Shown in pieces: positions 55,216-63,402 of a DNA stretch of 64,000 nt. Below the pieces are notes generated by a model that was given only the letters and a program-made list of their open reading frames with translations, had not been told where the DNA came from and searched no databases. Both the position numbers and the translations under genes were made by a program. Within the stretch, counting starts at the first letter, position 1, and each line of letters starts with the position of its first letter. Source of the stretch: Anaerolineaceae bacterium (GTDB lineage Bacteria; Chloroflexota; Anaerolineae; Aggregatilineales; Phototrophicaceae). The stretch lies in contig NZXX01000002.1 in assembly GCA_002702065.1 (NCBI GenBank), positions 682,001-746,000 on the forward strand. Direction: 5' to 3'.

Positions 55216-56823
55216 ATGGCGCGTGTATTTATCAGCTACAGCCGACAGGATGAGTCGTTCGCCCGGCGTCTGGCCGAAGCACTGTCCGACATGGGGGCCG
55301 ACGTCTGGATCGATATTGAAGATATCCCGGCGGGCATGAAGTGGAGCAGCGCCATTCAGCAGGGGCTGGATGAAGGTGAACTGCTGATCGTGCTGATTTC
55401 GCCGGATTCGATGGCCTCGCGCAATGTCGAAGACGAGTGGCAGTATTATCTCGACCACGCCAAGCCGGTTGTCCCGGTGCTGCTGGAACCAGCCCGTATT
55501 CATTTCCAGCTGAACCGCCTGCAATACATTGACTTCCACGCGCAGTCCTTTGATATCGCCATCAACAAGCTATATGCAGAGCTGCGCCGCAAGGGCCTGT
55601 CGCTGACGCCCCCGGTTCCGCCCAGCGAGACAGCCAGCCTGCCGGATTTTGACAGCCTCTCGCCCGAAGAGATCGATCAGGTTCTGGCCGAGCTGCAAAA
55701 GCGGCGGCAGCAGTTCGACACCAGCGCAGCCGTGCCCTACCCGCCACGACCCCCCGTCAGCGGCTCCGGTTCACGGCGTACCTGGCTGATCGCCGGTGGC
55801 GCAGGCATTGTCCTGCTGTTATTGATCGGGCTGGGGCTGACCTTCAGTAACCTGTTTGGCCGCAGCGGCACGTCAACACCCGGCGCGCCGACCCAGGTGG
55901 TGCAGGATGAGTCGCCAACGGCAACAGACCCTATTCCCACAGCAACGACTCAGGCCGCAACCGCCACCCCGACCGTTCCGCCGACGCTGACTCCAACCGA
56001 GGTTGCGGCTGGCTTCGACGGCAATCACCCGATTCTGAAAAATGCGGATTGGTCTCCGGTGAGACGCACGCTCAATGGTATGGAAATGGTGCTGGTGCCG
56101 ACGGGGCGCTTTATGATGGGGACCACGTCATCAGATATTGAGGCGCTGTATGCGGACTGCGAACTCTATATTGCGAACTGTCGCGGCAGTCGATTATTCA
56201 GCGACGAAGGCCCGCCTGTTGATGTGCGGTTCAATCGCCCGTTCTGGATTGGCCGCTTTGAAGTGACCAATGGTCAGTTTGGCTCGGCAGGAAACTTTGC
56301 GGGGAATAATATTCCGCGCACCAATGTGACCTGGAATCAGGCGGAAAATTTCTGCCAGCAGCAGGGCCTGCGCCTGCCCACCGAAGCGGAATGGGAATAT
56401 GCGTCGCGTGGACCGGAATCGCTGGCCTATCCCTGGGGCGATTCGTTTACCGACGCTGTCTTTAATTACTGTGATCGTTCCTGCAATCTGAACGTTTCAT
56501 GGCGGGACACAGCGCACAACGATGGCTATGCCGAGCCAGCGCCAGTTGGCAGCCTGCCGCAGAGTGTGTCCTGGGTTGGCGCGCATGATATGGCGGGCAA
56601 TGTGTGGGAATGGACCAGCACGATTTACGCATCCAGCCCGGGCGGTAGCACTGAAGTTGCGGGGAACACCACTGCGCGCCGCACCCTCAAAGGCAGCTCG
56701 TGGAACTGGATTCTGCATGAAGGGCGCGGGGCCGCACGGGCACCCCATGCCGAGAACAACCCGGCCAGTCCCTGGTATGGCTTCCGCTGTGCCAAAGACT
56801 TTGACCCTTTGGACCTTCCATAG
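55216..56823 (+). CDS. TIR domain - transmembrane - FGE/SUMF1-type protein
   Basis: 535 residues. The N-terminal TIR domain (1-130) starts ARVFISYSRQDESFARRLAEAL and keeps the predicted NADase Glu74 in SRNVEDEW. A proline-rich linker, one membrane helix (about 190-212) and a Thr/Pro-rich stretch precede an extracellular FGE-sulfatase/SUMF1 domain (about 270-530): RFMMGTTSSD, LPTEAEWEYASRG, HDMAGNVWEWTS and FRCAKD. FGE-fold proteins include formylglycine-generating enzymes and many inactive ligand-binding relatives; I cannot confirm catalysis. The topology places a potential NAD-cleaving domain inside and a sensor-like domain outside. GAGGA precedes ATG 55216. It follows the Ser/Thr kinase. 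Confidence 0.9.
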   Translation: MARVFISYSRQDESFARRLAEALSDMGADVWIDIEDIPAGMKWSSAIQQGLDEGELLIVLISPDSMASRNVEDEWQYYLDHAKPVVPVLLEPARIHFQLNRLQYIDFHAQSFDIAINKLYAELRRKGLSLTPPVPPSETASLPDFDSLSPEEIDQVLAELQKRRQQFDTSAAVPYPPRPPVSGSGSRRTWLIAGGAGIVLLLLIGLGLTFSNLFGRSGTSTPGAPTQVVQDESPTATDPIPTATTQAATATPTVPPTLTPTEVAAGFDGNHPILKNADWSPVRRTLNGMEMVLVPTGRFMMGTTSSDIEALYADCELYIANCRGSRLFSDEGPPVDVRFNRPFWIGRFEVTNGQFGSAGNFAGNNIPRTNVTWNQAENFCQQQGLRLPTEAEWEYASRGPESLAYPWGDSFTDAVFNYCDRSCNLNVSWRDTAHNDGYAEPAPVGSLPQSVSWVGAHDMAGNVWEWTSTIYASSPGGSTEVAGNTTARRTLKGSSWNWILHEGRGAARAPHAENNPASPWYGFRCAKDFDPLDLP

Positions 56824-56831
56824 ATAAACAA

Positions 56832-56861
56832 AGCCGCCACCATTCGAAAATAGTGACGGCT
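56832..56861. terminator. Hairpin terminator between TIR-FGE gene and convergent gene
   Basis: AGCCGCCAC / GTGACGGCT (nine positions, one mismatch, 12-base loop), followed by GCTTGTTGTTT. Placed between two convergent genes. Confidence 0.6.
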
Positions 56862-56892
56862 GCTTGTTGTTTCAGCGATCAGCTGTTAACCA

Positions 56893-58017
56893 TTACTCGG
56901 CAGGCTGGATAATGCCATTGAGCATATGGATAACGCCGTTGGTCGCCGGAATGTTGACTTCAATAATCTGGGCGCCATTCACCAGCACATTATCACCGTC
57001 GCGTGTGATTTGCAGTTCGGTGCCACCTAACGTGGTCAGTGTTTCGGCGTTAAAAACATCCTGCGACGTCATCTTGCCTTCGACAATGTGATTGCGCAGC
57101 AGGTCGCTGACAGCCTGGGTATCGCTGGTATCGACGTTGTCGAGCACAAAGTTGGCTGGCGCAAACACGGTGTATTCCGCATCCGGGTCCAGCTCATCCA
57201 TCAGACCGGATGATTGCAGTTCTGCGGCCAGCGTGGTCAGGTTCTCATTGTTCTGCGCGGCTTCGACCAGTGTACCCGGTTCGTCCAGCTGACCCGTCAC
57301 CAGCGCAACTTCAGATGCGTCGGTCACGTCGATCAGCAGTTCCGGGGAATCCGCCGTGCCAACCACCGCGATCAGCGTATAGGTGTTTTCAGGGATTTCA
57401 GCTTCGGGCTGATCAATGACGGCTGTGTCCGGGGTTTCCGGCTCGACAAACTGAATGCTATACGTCCCGGAGTCATCAATGAATGACGACGAAATCGGCG
57501 CTTCGGGTGTGTAGCTCAGGCCAGTGACATACACGACACCATCACGAACCATATTCAGTGAGGGTACACCTTGCGCAGCATGCACGATCGTAAACCCGGC
57601 TGTGCCCGGCAGCAGATCGGAATAATCTTCCTGTACGGTCTGGGTGGTCAGGCCTTCACCCTCGGCGGCATCCACGACCATCACCGTCGTCCAGGTCGCG
57701 CCCATCAGGTCCAGGCTGACAGGTTCAAAGACGGCGTCGGCTTGTGAAGTGCCGGTCGGGGCGGCGGTCAGGCTGTGTTCACCAGCAGGCACGGCCATCC
57801 AGTCGCTGACCTGCTGATAGCTGAGGCTGTCGGCATCAACGGCTGCGTCATCAAAGTAAAGATCGACCTCGCCGCCGTCCGGCGAAAAGTGCGCCACGCG
57901 GACATAAGCCGTGTTTTCGGGTGTCACCGCTTCGGTGGCTGTTTCTTCCTGTGCAACAACAGTTATACCGGTAACCAACAGCATCACCGTGATAATTAAT
58001 TTGAGTATCTGAGTCAT
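56893..58017 (-). CDS. Secreted DUF4397 + fasciclin-domain protein
   Basis: 374 residues. Signal peptide (ILKLIITVMLLVTGITVVAQ). A DUF4397-type region starts at about residue 36 (AYVRVAHFSPDGGEVDLYFDD) with a second, related half at about 130-240 (GFTIVHAAQGVPSLNMV). A complete fasciclin (FAS1) domain occupies about 250-374 (TLVEAAQNNENLTTLAAEL; YTVFAPANFVLDN; VNGAQIIEVNIPATNGVIHMLNGII). FAS1 domains mediate adhesion, so a cell-surface adhesion role is likely. I start at ATG 58017, with GGAGGA 7 bases upstream; the frame stays open for 34 codons more, but that part has no signal peptide. Confidence 0.88.
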   Translation of the reverse strand: MTQILKLIITVMLLVTGITVVAQEETATEAVTPENTAYVRVAHFSPDGGEVDLYFDDAAVDADSLSYQQVSDWMAVPAGEHSLTAAPTGTSQADAVFEPVSLDLMGATWTTVMVVDAAEGEGLTTQTVQEDYSDLLPGTAGFTIVHAAQGVPSLNMVRDGVVYVTGLSYTPEAPISSSFIDDSGTYSIQFVEPETPDTAVIDQPEAEIPENTYTLIAVVGTADSPELLIDVTDASEVALVTGQLDEPGTLVEAAQNNENLTTLAAELQSSGLMDELDPDAEYTVFAPANFVLDNVDTSDTQAVSDLLRNHIVEGKMTSQDVFNAETLTTLGGTELQITRDGDNVLVNGAQIIEVNIPATNGVIHMLNGIIQPAE

Positions 58018-58129
58018 TAATTGTCCTCCATGTCTGAACAGATAGCCCCCATGGTAGCACGGCGCGCCGCACCTGAGACGGCCCGTCAGATGGGGAAACC
58101 TATAGCCAGAGTGTCCCATATTGCTCGCC

Positions 58130-58157
58130 TTGACAAACGGTCACCGCACGCTATTTT
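58130..58157 (+). promoter_or_regulatory. Promoter of the glycosidase operon
   Basis: A perfect TTGACA, 16 bp, TATTTT. Transcription would begin near 58164, which supports the ATG at 58209 over the GTG at 58170. Confidence 0.6.
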
Positions 58158-58208
58158 TGTACATGCGACGTGATGCAGTACCCGATCCCGATCTCCCAAA
58201 GGCAGGAC

Positions 58209-59240
58209 ATGGAACGCAAAACCGAAGTGACAATTGATGGCGAAAAATTCTTGATTAATGGTGAATGGACTTACAAAGGCGTGGGCTGGCAGGGGCACCC
58301 CATCGAAGGTCTGTTGTTCAACACGCGCATGGTGCAGGGCATCTTTGACGACCTGAACCCCGATACCCGGCATCGGTGGGCATACCCGGATACCGACGTA
58401 TGGGACGCTGACCGCAACACCCATGAATTTATTGAGGCGATGCCGCTGTGGCGGGATCATGGTGTGCTGGCTTTTACCATCAATCTGCAAGGCGGCAGCC
58501 CCCAGGGCTATTCCAAAGAGCAGCCCTGGATCAATTCGGCGATCAACGGCGATGGCACGCTGCGGCCCGATTATATGGCGCGTCTGCAAGCCATCCTCGA
58601 CCGGGCGGACGAACTGGGGATGGTCGTCATTCTGGGGCTGTTTTACTTCGGGCAGGAAAATGTGATGGAAAACGGCGCGGCGATCCGGCGGGCGGTTGAC
58701 GCGGTTGTCGACTGGCTGTTCGATCATGAGTATCGGAACGTCATTATCGAGATCAATAACGAAAGCAACATTCGTTATCAACAGCCTCTGCTGATGCCGG
58801 ATGGCGTGCATGAACTGATCGAGCAGGCCAAAGCCCGTACCCGTGATGGCTGTCGTTTTCTGGTCGGCACCAGCTATGGCGGCGGGTTTATCCCCAAACC
58901 GAACGTGGTCAACGTGTCGGATTTTCTGCTGGTGCATGGCAATGGTGTCAAGGACCCGAACCGCATCACCGAGATGGTGGAACAGACGCGGCAGGTCGAG
59001 GGGTATCGCCCCATGCCCATTCTGTTTAATGAAGACGATCATTTTGACTTCGACCAGCCCTTCAACAATATGATCGCTGCGACTCAGGCGTATGCGTCGT
59101 GGGGTTACTTCGACTATCGCATGGCGGATGAGGGATTCGAACACGGTTATCAGTCGGTGCCGGTCGATTGGGGCATCAATTCGGACCGCAAACGCGGCTT
59201 TTTCAATCTGGTCCGGCAGATCACTTCCGGCCAGTCCTGA
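58209..59240 (+). CDS. Clan GH-A glycoside hydrolase-like (cellulase/GH5-like) protein
   Basis: 343 residues, probably a TIM-barrel glycosidase. VIIEINNESN ends a beta-strand with Asn-Glu (E185), as at the acid/base position of GH-A enzymes, and ILFNEDDHF (E275) could be the nucleophile. FLINGEWTYKGVGW at the N-terminus is typical for such barrels. No signal peptide, so it acts inside the cell on short or imported substrates, or is exported by another route. Start at ATG 58209, with AGGCAGG just upstream; GTG 58170 is an alternative. It heads an operon with an SDR, a cyclase-family hydrolase and a rhodanese, pointing to sugar-acid or related catabolism. Specific substrate unknown. Confidence 0.72.
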   Translation: MERKTEVTIDGEKFLINGEWTYKGVGWQGHPIEGLLFNTRMVQGIFDDLNPDTRHRWAYPDTDVWDADRNTHEFIEAMPLWRDHGVLAFTINLQGGSPQGYSKEQPWINSAINGDGTLRPDYMARLQAILDRADELGMVVILGLFYFGQENVMENGAAIRRAVDAVVDWLFDHEYRNVIIEINNESNIRYQQPLLMPDGVHELIEQAKARTRDGCRFLVGTSYGGGFIPKPNVVNVSDFLLVHGNGVKDPNRITEMVEQTRQVEGYRPMPILFNEDDHFDFDQPFNNMIAATQAYASWGYFDYRMADEGFEHGYQSVPVDWGINSDRKRGFFNLVRQITSGQS

Positions 59241-59283
59241 TCGCTGCATCATTCGAACTACTGTGGAGAGAGGATAACAGTCC

Positions 59284-60081
59284 ATGCGGCTGAAGGATAA
59301 AGTAGCCATCGTCACCGGGGCGGCGCAGGGGATCGGCAAGGCCATTGCGACCCGCTTTGCGCAGGAAGGGGCCGCGGTGATGATTGGCGATATTGATGCA
59401 CCGCTGGCTACCGAAACCGCTGCCACTATCCGCGCCGACGGGGGCCGGGTTTCGACCTGTACCGTCGATGTCTCGGTGCAGCAGCAGGTGGAAGCACTGG
59501 TGATGCAGACCATAGATACATTCGGCCAGATCGACATTCTGGTGAACAACGCCGGCATCATCAACCGGGACCCGGTATTAGAGACGCGGGTCGAGGACTG
59601 GCAGCGCGTGTTTGATGTGAACGTCAACGGGATGTTTTACGCGACGGTCGCGGCGGCGCAGCGGATGGTGGAACGCGGCCAGGGCGGGCACATCCTCAAC
59701 CTGGCGTCGCCGAATGCTGCCATCGGGGCGTATAATCGTTCGTGCTATGCGGCGACCAAAGGCGCCATCGAGTCGTATACACGCTGCTGTGCGGTCGAGC
59801 TGGCCGAGCATGGTATTCAGGTGAATGCGATAGCGCCGGGTTTTACCGCGACCGAGATCAACAGCCGCTTTTTTACCCCGCAGATTCTGAGCGCGCTGGA
59901 ATTCCGCCTGCCTGTGGGGCGTGTGGCCCAACCGGAAGAGATCGCTGCCGCCGCGCTGGCAATCGTCAGCGGTGATATGTCCTTTATGGTGGGGCAGATC
60001 GTGCGGGTGGATGGCGGCTGGTCGGCATGTGATATTGATTATGGTAAGTTAGGACAATACCTTGACACGCAAAATCGTTGA
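59284..60081 (+). CDS. Short-chain dehydrogenase/reductase (SDR)
   Basis: 265 residues, classical SDR. NAD(P)-binding motif TGAAQGIGKAIA, NNAG at about 86-89, catalytic Tyr155 and Lys159 (CYAATKGA), and the C-terminal VDGGW segment. The Asp after the second strand (IGDIDAP) favours NAD(H) over NADP(H). The likely substrate is a sugar, sugar acid or polyol given the neighbouring glycosidase and cyclase-family gene, but this is inference. GGAGAGAGG precedes the ATG. The end overlaps the next gene by 20 bases. Confidence 0.9.
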   Translation: MRLKDKVAIVTGAAQGIGKAIATRFAQEGAAVMIGDIDAPLATETAATIRADGGRVSTCTVDVSVQQQVEALVMQTIDTFGQIDILVNNAGIINRDPVLETRVEDWQRVFDVNVNGMFYATVAAAQRMVERGQGGHILNLASPNAAIGAYNRSCYAATKGAIESYTRCCAVELAEHGIQVNAIAPGFTATEINSRFFTPQILSALEFRLPVGRVAQPEEIAAAALAIVSGDMSFMVGQIVRVDGGWSACDIDYGKLGQYLDTQNR

Positions 60082-60736
60082 CCTGAGCCTGACATTTCGC
60101 GAAGGGATGCGCGGGGTTGGCTTCGAGCCAGCGAACCGCATCGCCAATGGCGACAGCTATAACACGACCACGCTGTCCCTGTACAGCCATGCCGGCACGC
60201 ATATGGATGCGCCAAGACACTTCATTGATGACGGCGGGACCATTGACAACCTTGACCTGGAAAAGTGTATCGGCCCGGCGCTGGTGCTGGACCTCACGGC
60301 CAAACCGGCCAACAGCCTGATTACGGTGAATGACATCGCACCCTGGGCGGACCGCATCGGGCAGGGTACGCGCTTGCTGCTGCGCACAGATTGGGATCAG
60401 CATGCCGACCTGCCGGATTATCGCACCCATTTCCCGCGCATCTCGCTGGAACTGGCCCAATGGCTGGCAGATCGCGGCGTGTGGCTGGTGGGGGTGCAGG
60501 GGCCATCGGTGGCGTCGCTGGTGCCGGAATTCCGGCAGGAGCTGATTGACGTGCACCAGACCTTGCTGGCGGCAGCAATTGTCATCGTCGAAGGGCTGGC
60601 CAATCTGGATGTTCTTGACGTGGATGAGATCCAGTTGATCGCGCTGCCCCTCAAAATTGATGGGTGTGATGGCAGCCCGACCCGACCGGTTGCGATTATC
60701 GATTCGGCATCAGAGACAGGAAACCCTAATGAATGA
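60062..60736 (+). CDS. Cyclase-family metal-dependent hydrolase (kynurenine formamidase-like)
   Basis: 224 residues with the family motif HAGTHMDAPRH (HxGTHxDxPxH), which binds zinc or manganese. Other family features are VDLSLTF at the start, VLDLTAKPANSLITVNDI, RTDWDQH and GVQGPSVASL. Known members hydrolyse N-formylkynurenine, isatin, or open cyclic amides/lactones. With an SDR and a glycosidase alongside, lactone hydrolysis in a sugar pathway is as likely as tryptophan breakdown. Start is TTG 60062, inside the SDR gene; the domain begins immediately after it, and AGGA lies upstream. Confidence 0.87.
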   Translation: MTRKIVDLSLTFREGMRGVGFEPANRIANGDSYNTTTLSLYSHAGTHMDAPRHFIDDGGTIDNLDLEKCIGPALVLDLTAKPANSLITVNDIAPWADRIGQGTRLLLRTDWDQHADLPDYRTHFPRISLELAQWLADRGVWLVGVQGPSVASLVPEFRQELIDVHQTLLAAAIVIVEGLANLDVLDVDEIQLIALPLKIDGCDGSPTRPVAIIDSASETGNPNE

Positions 60737-61061
60737 AACTGTCGTACCACAGGATTTGGATATTCCAACCTACCAGCAGCACCAGCGCGACCAGATCCCC
60801 CATACGCTGGTGGATGTGCGCGAAAACTGGGAATACGCCATGGGGCATATCGAAGGGGCGGTCAATATCCCATTGAATGAACTGCCTCAGCATCTGGACC
60901 ATATTCCTGAGGATCGACCGGTCGTGGTGGTCTGTGCGCATGGTGTGCGCAGCGTATACGGGGCCCAGTTCCTCAGCAACCAAGGCTATGGCGGGGTGTA
61001 TAACCTGATGGGTGGCACCGCCGAGTGGATTGAGCGCGGCTTACCGCTGAGCCACGCGTAA
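60729..61061 (+). CDS. Rhodanese-like sulfurtransferase domain protein
   Basis: 110 residues, single rhodanese domain. LVDVRENWEYAMGHIEGAVNIPLNEL is typical, and the active-site loop CAHGVRS places the persulfide-forming Cys at residue 69. Single-domain rhodaneses move sulfane sulfur for tRNA thiolation, Fe-S assembly or detoxification. Start at ATG 60729, which overlaps the end of the cyclase-family gene by 8 bases (ATGAATGA) and follows AGACAGG. It appears translationally coupled to the upstream metabolic genes, although a functional link to them is not obvious. Confidence 0.9.
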   Translation: MNETVVPQDLDIPTYQQHQRDQIPHTLVDVRENWEYAMGHIEGAVNIPLNELPQHLDHIPEDRPVVVVCAHGVRSVYGAQFLSNQGYGGVYNLMGGTAEWIERGLPLSHA

Positions 61062-61076
61062 CGCAAAATAGCTGAT

Positions 61077-61103
61077 CGGGCACGGACCAATCTGTGCCCG
61101 TTT
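61077..61103 (+). terminator. Terminator-like hairpin after the rhodanese gene
   Basis: CGGGCAC / GTGCCCG, a 7-bp perfect stem with a 10-base loop, followed by only TTTC. Confidence 0.5.
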
Positions 61104-61130
61104 CATGGGTTTTGCTCCCACCCAAAATTT

Positions 61131-61144
61131 TAAGTGCGCACTTA
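61131..61144. promoter_or_regulatory. Perfect 14-bp palindromic operator
   Basis: TAAGTGCGCACTTA is a perfect palindrome overlapping the -35 region of the promoter for the T5orf172-like gene. A dimeric repressor bound here would block polymerase. The regulator is not identifiable from the site alone. Confidence 0.65.
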
Positions 61145-61170
61145 CTTGAAACGCCCATTTGTGCTATAAT
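61142..61170 (+). promoter_or_regulatory. Promoter of the T5orf172-like gene
   Basis: TTACTT, 17 bp, TATAAT, with TGC immediately before (extended -10). Partly covered by the palindrome. Confidence 0.7.
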
Positions 61171-61204
61171 CAAACGAAAGTCAAACTTGATCGGCAGGTC
61201 GAGT

Positions 61205-61540
61205 ATGATGTTGCAGTCCCGAATGCATAAACCGCCAACCATGTACCGGCAGGTCTTGTATCTTGCCGAGTCCTCGGCTGGCTTCCACAAAATAGGTATC
61301 AGCAAGCATCCGGTAAAGCGCGTGGATCAGCTCAATATCCCCGGCGTGCTGGATATGACCCTGCTGCATACAGTCCCCGCCATGTTCGCCCGCAAAACCG
61401 AGCGTCTCATTCATGATGCGCTGCAAGAATATCGTGTCAGCAGCGAGTGGTTCCGGCTGCCCGATGACGTGATTCAGGCGCTGTGCGAGGCCGAAGGCGA
61501 ACATGATCTGCTGGCCCTGTGTGGGGTCTTCACGCCGTAA
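61205..61540 (+). CDS. T5orf172/MUG113-like GIY-YIG-fold small protein
   Basis: 111 residues. YRQVLYLAESSAGFHKIGISKHPVKRVDQLNIPGVLDMTLLHTVPA, then RKTERLIHDALQEYRVSSEWFRLPDDVI, match the T5orf172/MUG113 domain of the GIY-YIG nuclease superfamily (YxxxxxxxxKIGIS, the Arg, and the late E/H/L-x-EWF segment). Members occur in phages, mobile elements and toxin-like loci, sometimes as DNA-binding or nuclease modules. Start at ATG 61205, following GGCAGGTCGAGT. Its expression appears controlled by the palindrome upstream. No phage genes surround it. Confidence 0.78.
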   Translation: MMLQSRMHKPPTMYRQVLYLAESSAGFHKIGISKHPVKRVDQLNIPGVLDMTLLHTVPAMFARKTERLIHDALQEYRVSSEWFRLPDDVIQALCEAEGEHDLLALCGVFTP

Positions 61541-61614
61541 ATCGGCCTTATTCAACCGACTCCTGTGGTAAGATGGCTCCGTGTAGCATGTGGGATGGGC
61601 ACGGAGGTTCAACC

Positions 61615-62016
61615 ATGATTGATCGGACGATGCTGGTCGGCGTGATCGGGTCTGTGCTGGCGCTGGTGTTCGTGCTGGAGCTGGTGCGCCGCCGCCGTTT
61701 GCGCGAGGAATACTCGCTGTTGTGGCTGGCAACGGCGCTGGTAGTGCTGGTCCTCAGTTTGTCCCGCCCCCTGCTGGATGTGCTGGCGAGCGCCATCGGC
61801 ATATTTTATCCGCCCAGCGCCCTGTTTGTGGTGGCGCTGCTGTTCGTGCTGGCGATCCTCATGCATTTTTCGATGGTCATCACCCGGCTGACGCAGGAAA
61901 ACAAGGAGATCGCGCAGCAGATCGCGTTGATTCGCTATGAGCTGAGCCTGCGGGACTCAGCGCACCCGCAGGGTGAAAAACGCGAGAATGGCGATCAGCA
62001 CGATGCCGTAGACTGA
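61615..62016 (+). CDS. DUF2304-like small membrane protein
   Basis: 133 residues with three membrane helices: LVGVIGSVLALVFVLELV, YSLLWLATALVVLVLSL and PPSALFVVALLFVLAILMHF. The intervening RRRRLREEYSLLWL and the late FSMVITRLTQENKEIAQQIALIRYEL coiled segment are typical of DUF2304, often found beside glycosyltransferases of cell-wall or O-antigen pathways. Start at ATG 61615, with GGAGGT 7 bases upstream. Its last 60 bases overlap the end of the convergent rhomboid gene. Confidence 0.85.
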   Translation: MIDRTMLVGVIGSVLALVFVLELVRRRRLREEYSLLWLATALVVLVLSLSRPLLDVLASAIGIFYPPSALFVVALLFVLAILMHFSMVITRLTQENKEIAQQIALIRYELSLRDSAHPQGEKRENGDQHDAVD

Positions 62017-62841
62017 CACCGCCCAGTATTTTTTCGACAGGGGGTTGGTGTCCTCGGCAATGCGGTGATTGGGGTTCAGCGGATGCGGCTGGGCGACAAA
62101 CACCGGACCAATCAGCCAGGTGAGGATCAGCCCACCGGCAAGCCCGCCCATATGTGCCCAGTTATCAATACGGATCGCGCTGGCATCTGTCCAACTGGCG
62201 ACACCAATGAAGATGTTGACGGCCAGCAGCCACAACAGGCTGCGAAGCTGGCGGGTGGCGCGTTCACCCATTAGCTGGCGATGGCGGTACAGATACACCA
62301 TTTCCGCCCCGAACAAAGCGAACACCGCGCCTGACGCGCCGACAGAAGGCACACCCAGCATCGGGCTTGGATTACCGAGCACCACGCTCAGGATCGAACC
62401 GGCCAGGCCACCCAGCAGGTAGACAATCAGAAAGCGCACGCTGCCAAAGACCGGCTCGATGGCGCGTCCGATAATGTACAGCGCGTACATATTAAACAGG
62501 ATATGCATCGCCCCGCCGTGCAGGAACATGGCCGTGACCATACGGTAATAATCGCCCAGCACCAGCACTTCATAGGTGCGGCTGGCCCCCAACGCGAAAA
62601 TCTGATTATCGAGCTCTGGTGACAGCAGCCCGACCGCGAAGACGATCACGTTGATGAGGATGAGCGCATAGGTGGCACGCGGCGGTGACAGCGGCATTTC
62701 CATAATGACACGTCGGCGCTCAGGTGGTTCCTGTTGGGGTGGCGGGGGCGGCTGGGGTGCTTCTTCCAGTGGGTGACGCCTGCGTGGTTGTTCGGCCAGT
62801 GGGTGCCGTCGTTTGTCAGGCGGCTGTGGGTCATTGAGCAT
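61957..62841 (-). CDS. Rhomboid-family intramembrane serine protease
   Basis: 294 residues. About 65 N-terminal residues are cytosolic, rich in Pro, His and Arg (RRRHPLEEAPQPPPPPQQEPPERRR). Six or seven membrane helices follow. The catalytic Ser lies in VGASGAVFALFGAEMVY (GxSG) and the catalytic His in NWAHMGGLAGGLILTW. MFLHGGAMHILFNMYALYIIG contains the conserved loop/TM2 residues. It cleaves membrane proteins within or near their helices; substrate unknown. I start at ATG 62841 (MLNDP); the frame stays open further upstream but that stretch looks non-coding. The end overlaps the DUF2304-like gene by 60 bases on opposite strands. Confidence 0.9.
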   Translation of the reverse strand: MLNDPQPPDKRRHPLAEQPRRRHPLEEAPQPPPPPQQEPPERRRVIMEMPLSPPRATYALILINVIVFAVGLLSPELDNQIFALGASRTYEVLVLGDYYRMVTAMFLHGGAMHILFNMYALYIIGRAIEPVFGSVRFLIVYLLGGLAGSILSVVLGNPSPMLGVPSVGASGAVFALFGAEMVYLYRHRQLMGERATRQLRSLLWLLAVNIFIGVASWTDASAIRIDNWAHMGGLAGGLILTWLIGPVFVAQPHPLNPNHRIAEDTNPLSKKYWAVSVYGIVLIAILAFFTLRVR

Positions 62842-63003
62842 TGCGTCTTGTCTCGTCGCTATACAATGTGCCCAGTATAGCGGCGGAACATTAATTTGTT
62901 GTAGGTTTTGGATAAGATATTTGGCGTACAGGCGGCACAGGCGCTGATCTGCCTGTATGATTATTGGTAGGAAGCAACGTGAGTTCGCATGATGGGAGAT
63001 CGC

Positions 63004-63402
63004 ATGCCCAGTTATGATTATCAGTGCAATACCTGTGGCCGGGCGGTGACGTTGTATTACAAGTCGTACCGCGCCTATGATGAGGCAACCCACACCTGCC
63101 CGCACTGCCAGAGCATAGACCTGACCCGACTGATCAGCCGCGTGGCGATCAATAAGCCGTCGCGCAATTACGGCGGGATGTCATCGCAGGAAATGTTGTC
63201 GGTGCTGGAGGGCGGTGATTCGCGGGAGGTGGGTCAGCTGTTTCAGGATGTCGGCGCGGGCGTCCCCAGCAGCGATGGCGAATACCACGAAGTTACCAAC
63301 CGCCTGCTGCAAGGCGAAAAGCCGGCCTCGATTGATGCGGACTTGCGCGACCGCAGCGAACAACAGGTCAGCAAGGACCGCAAATCCGCTGCCAGCGATT
63401 AG
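63004..63402 (+). CDS. FmdB-type zinc ribbon protein
   Basis: 132 residues. The N-terminus MPSYDYQCNTCGRAV ... THTCPHCQSIDLTRL is the FmdB regulatory-protein zinc ribbon (two CxxC knuckles). The rest is hydrophilic and unrecognised, with FQDVGAGVPSSDGEYHEVTNRLLQGEKP. FmdB was first linked to formamidase/amidase regulation; most members have unknown roles. Start at ATG 63004, with GGGAG 5 bases upstream, rather than ATG 62989. The stop codon overlaps the end of the convergent tmk gene. Confidence 0.88.
   Translation: MPSYDYQCNTCGRAVTLYYKSYRAYDEATHTCPHCQSIDLTRLISRVAINKPSRNYGGMSSQEMLSVLEGGDSREVGQLFQDVGAGVPSSDGEYHEVTNRLLQGEKPASIDADLRDRSEQQVSKDRKSAASD

Noticed and set aside
52961..58017. Classical phage-defence island
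   Set aside because: Apart from the TIR domain there are no nucleases, helicases, restriction genes or mobile-element signs.
62842..63105. N-terminal extension of the rhomboid frame
   Set aside because: Crosses an intergenic region and the start of the FmdB gene, with no family similarity.
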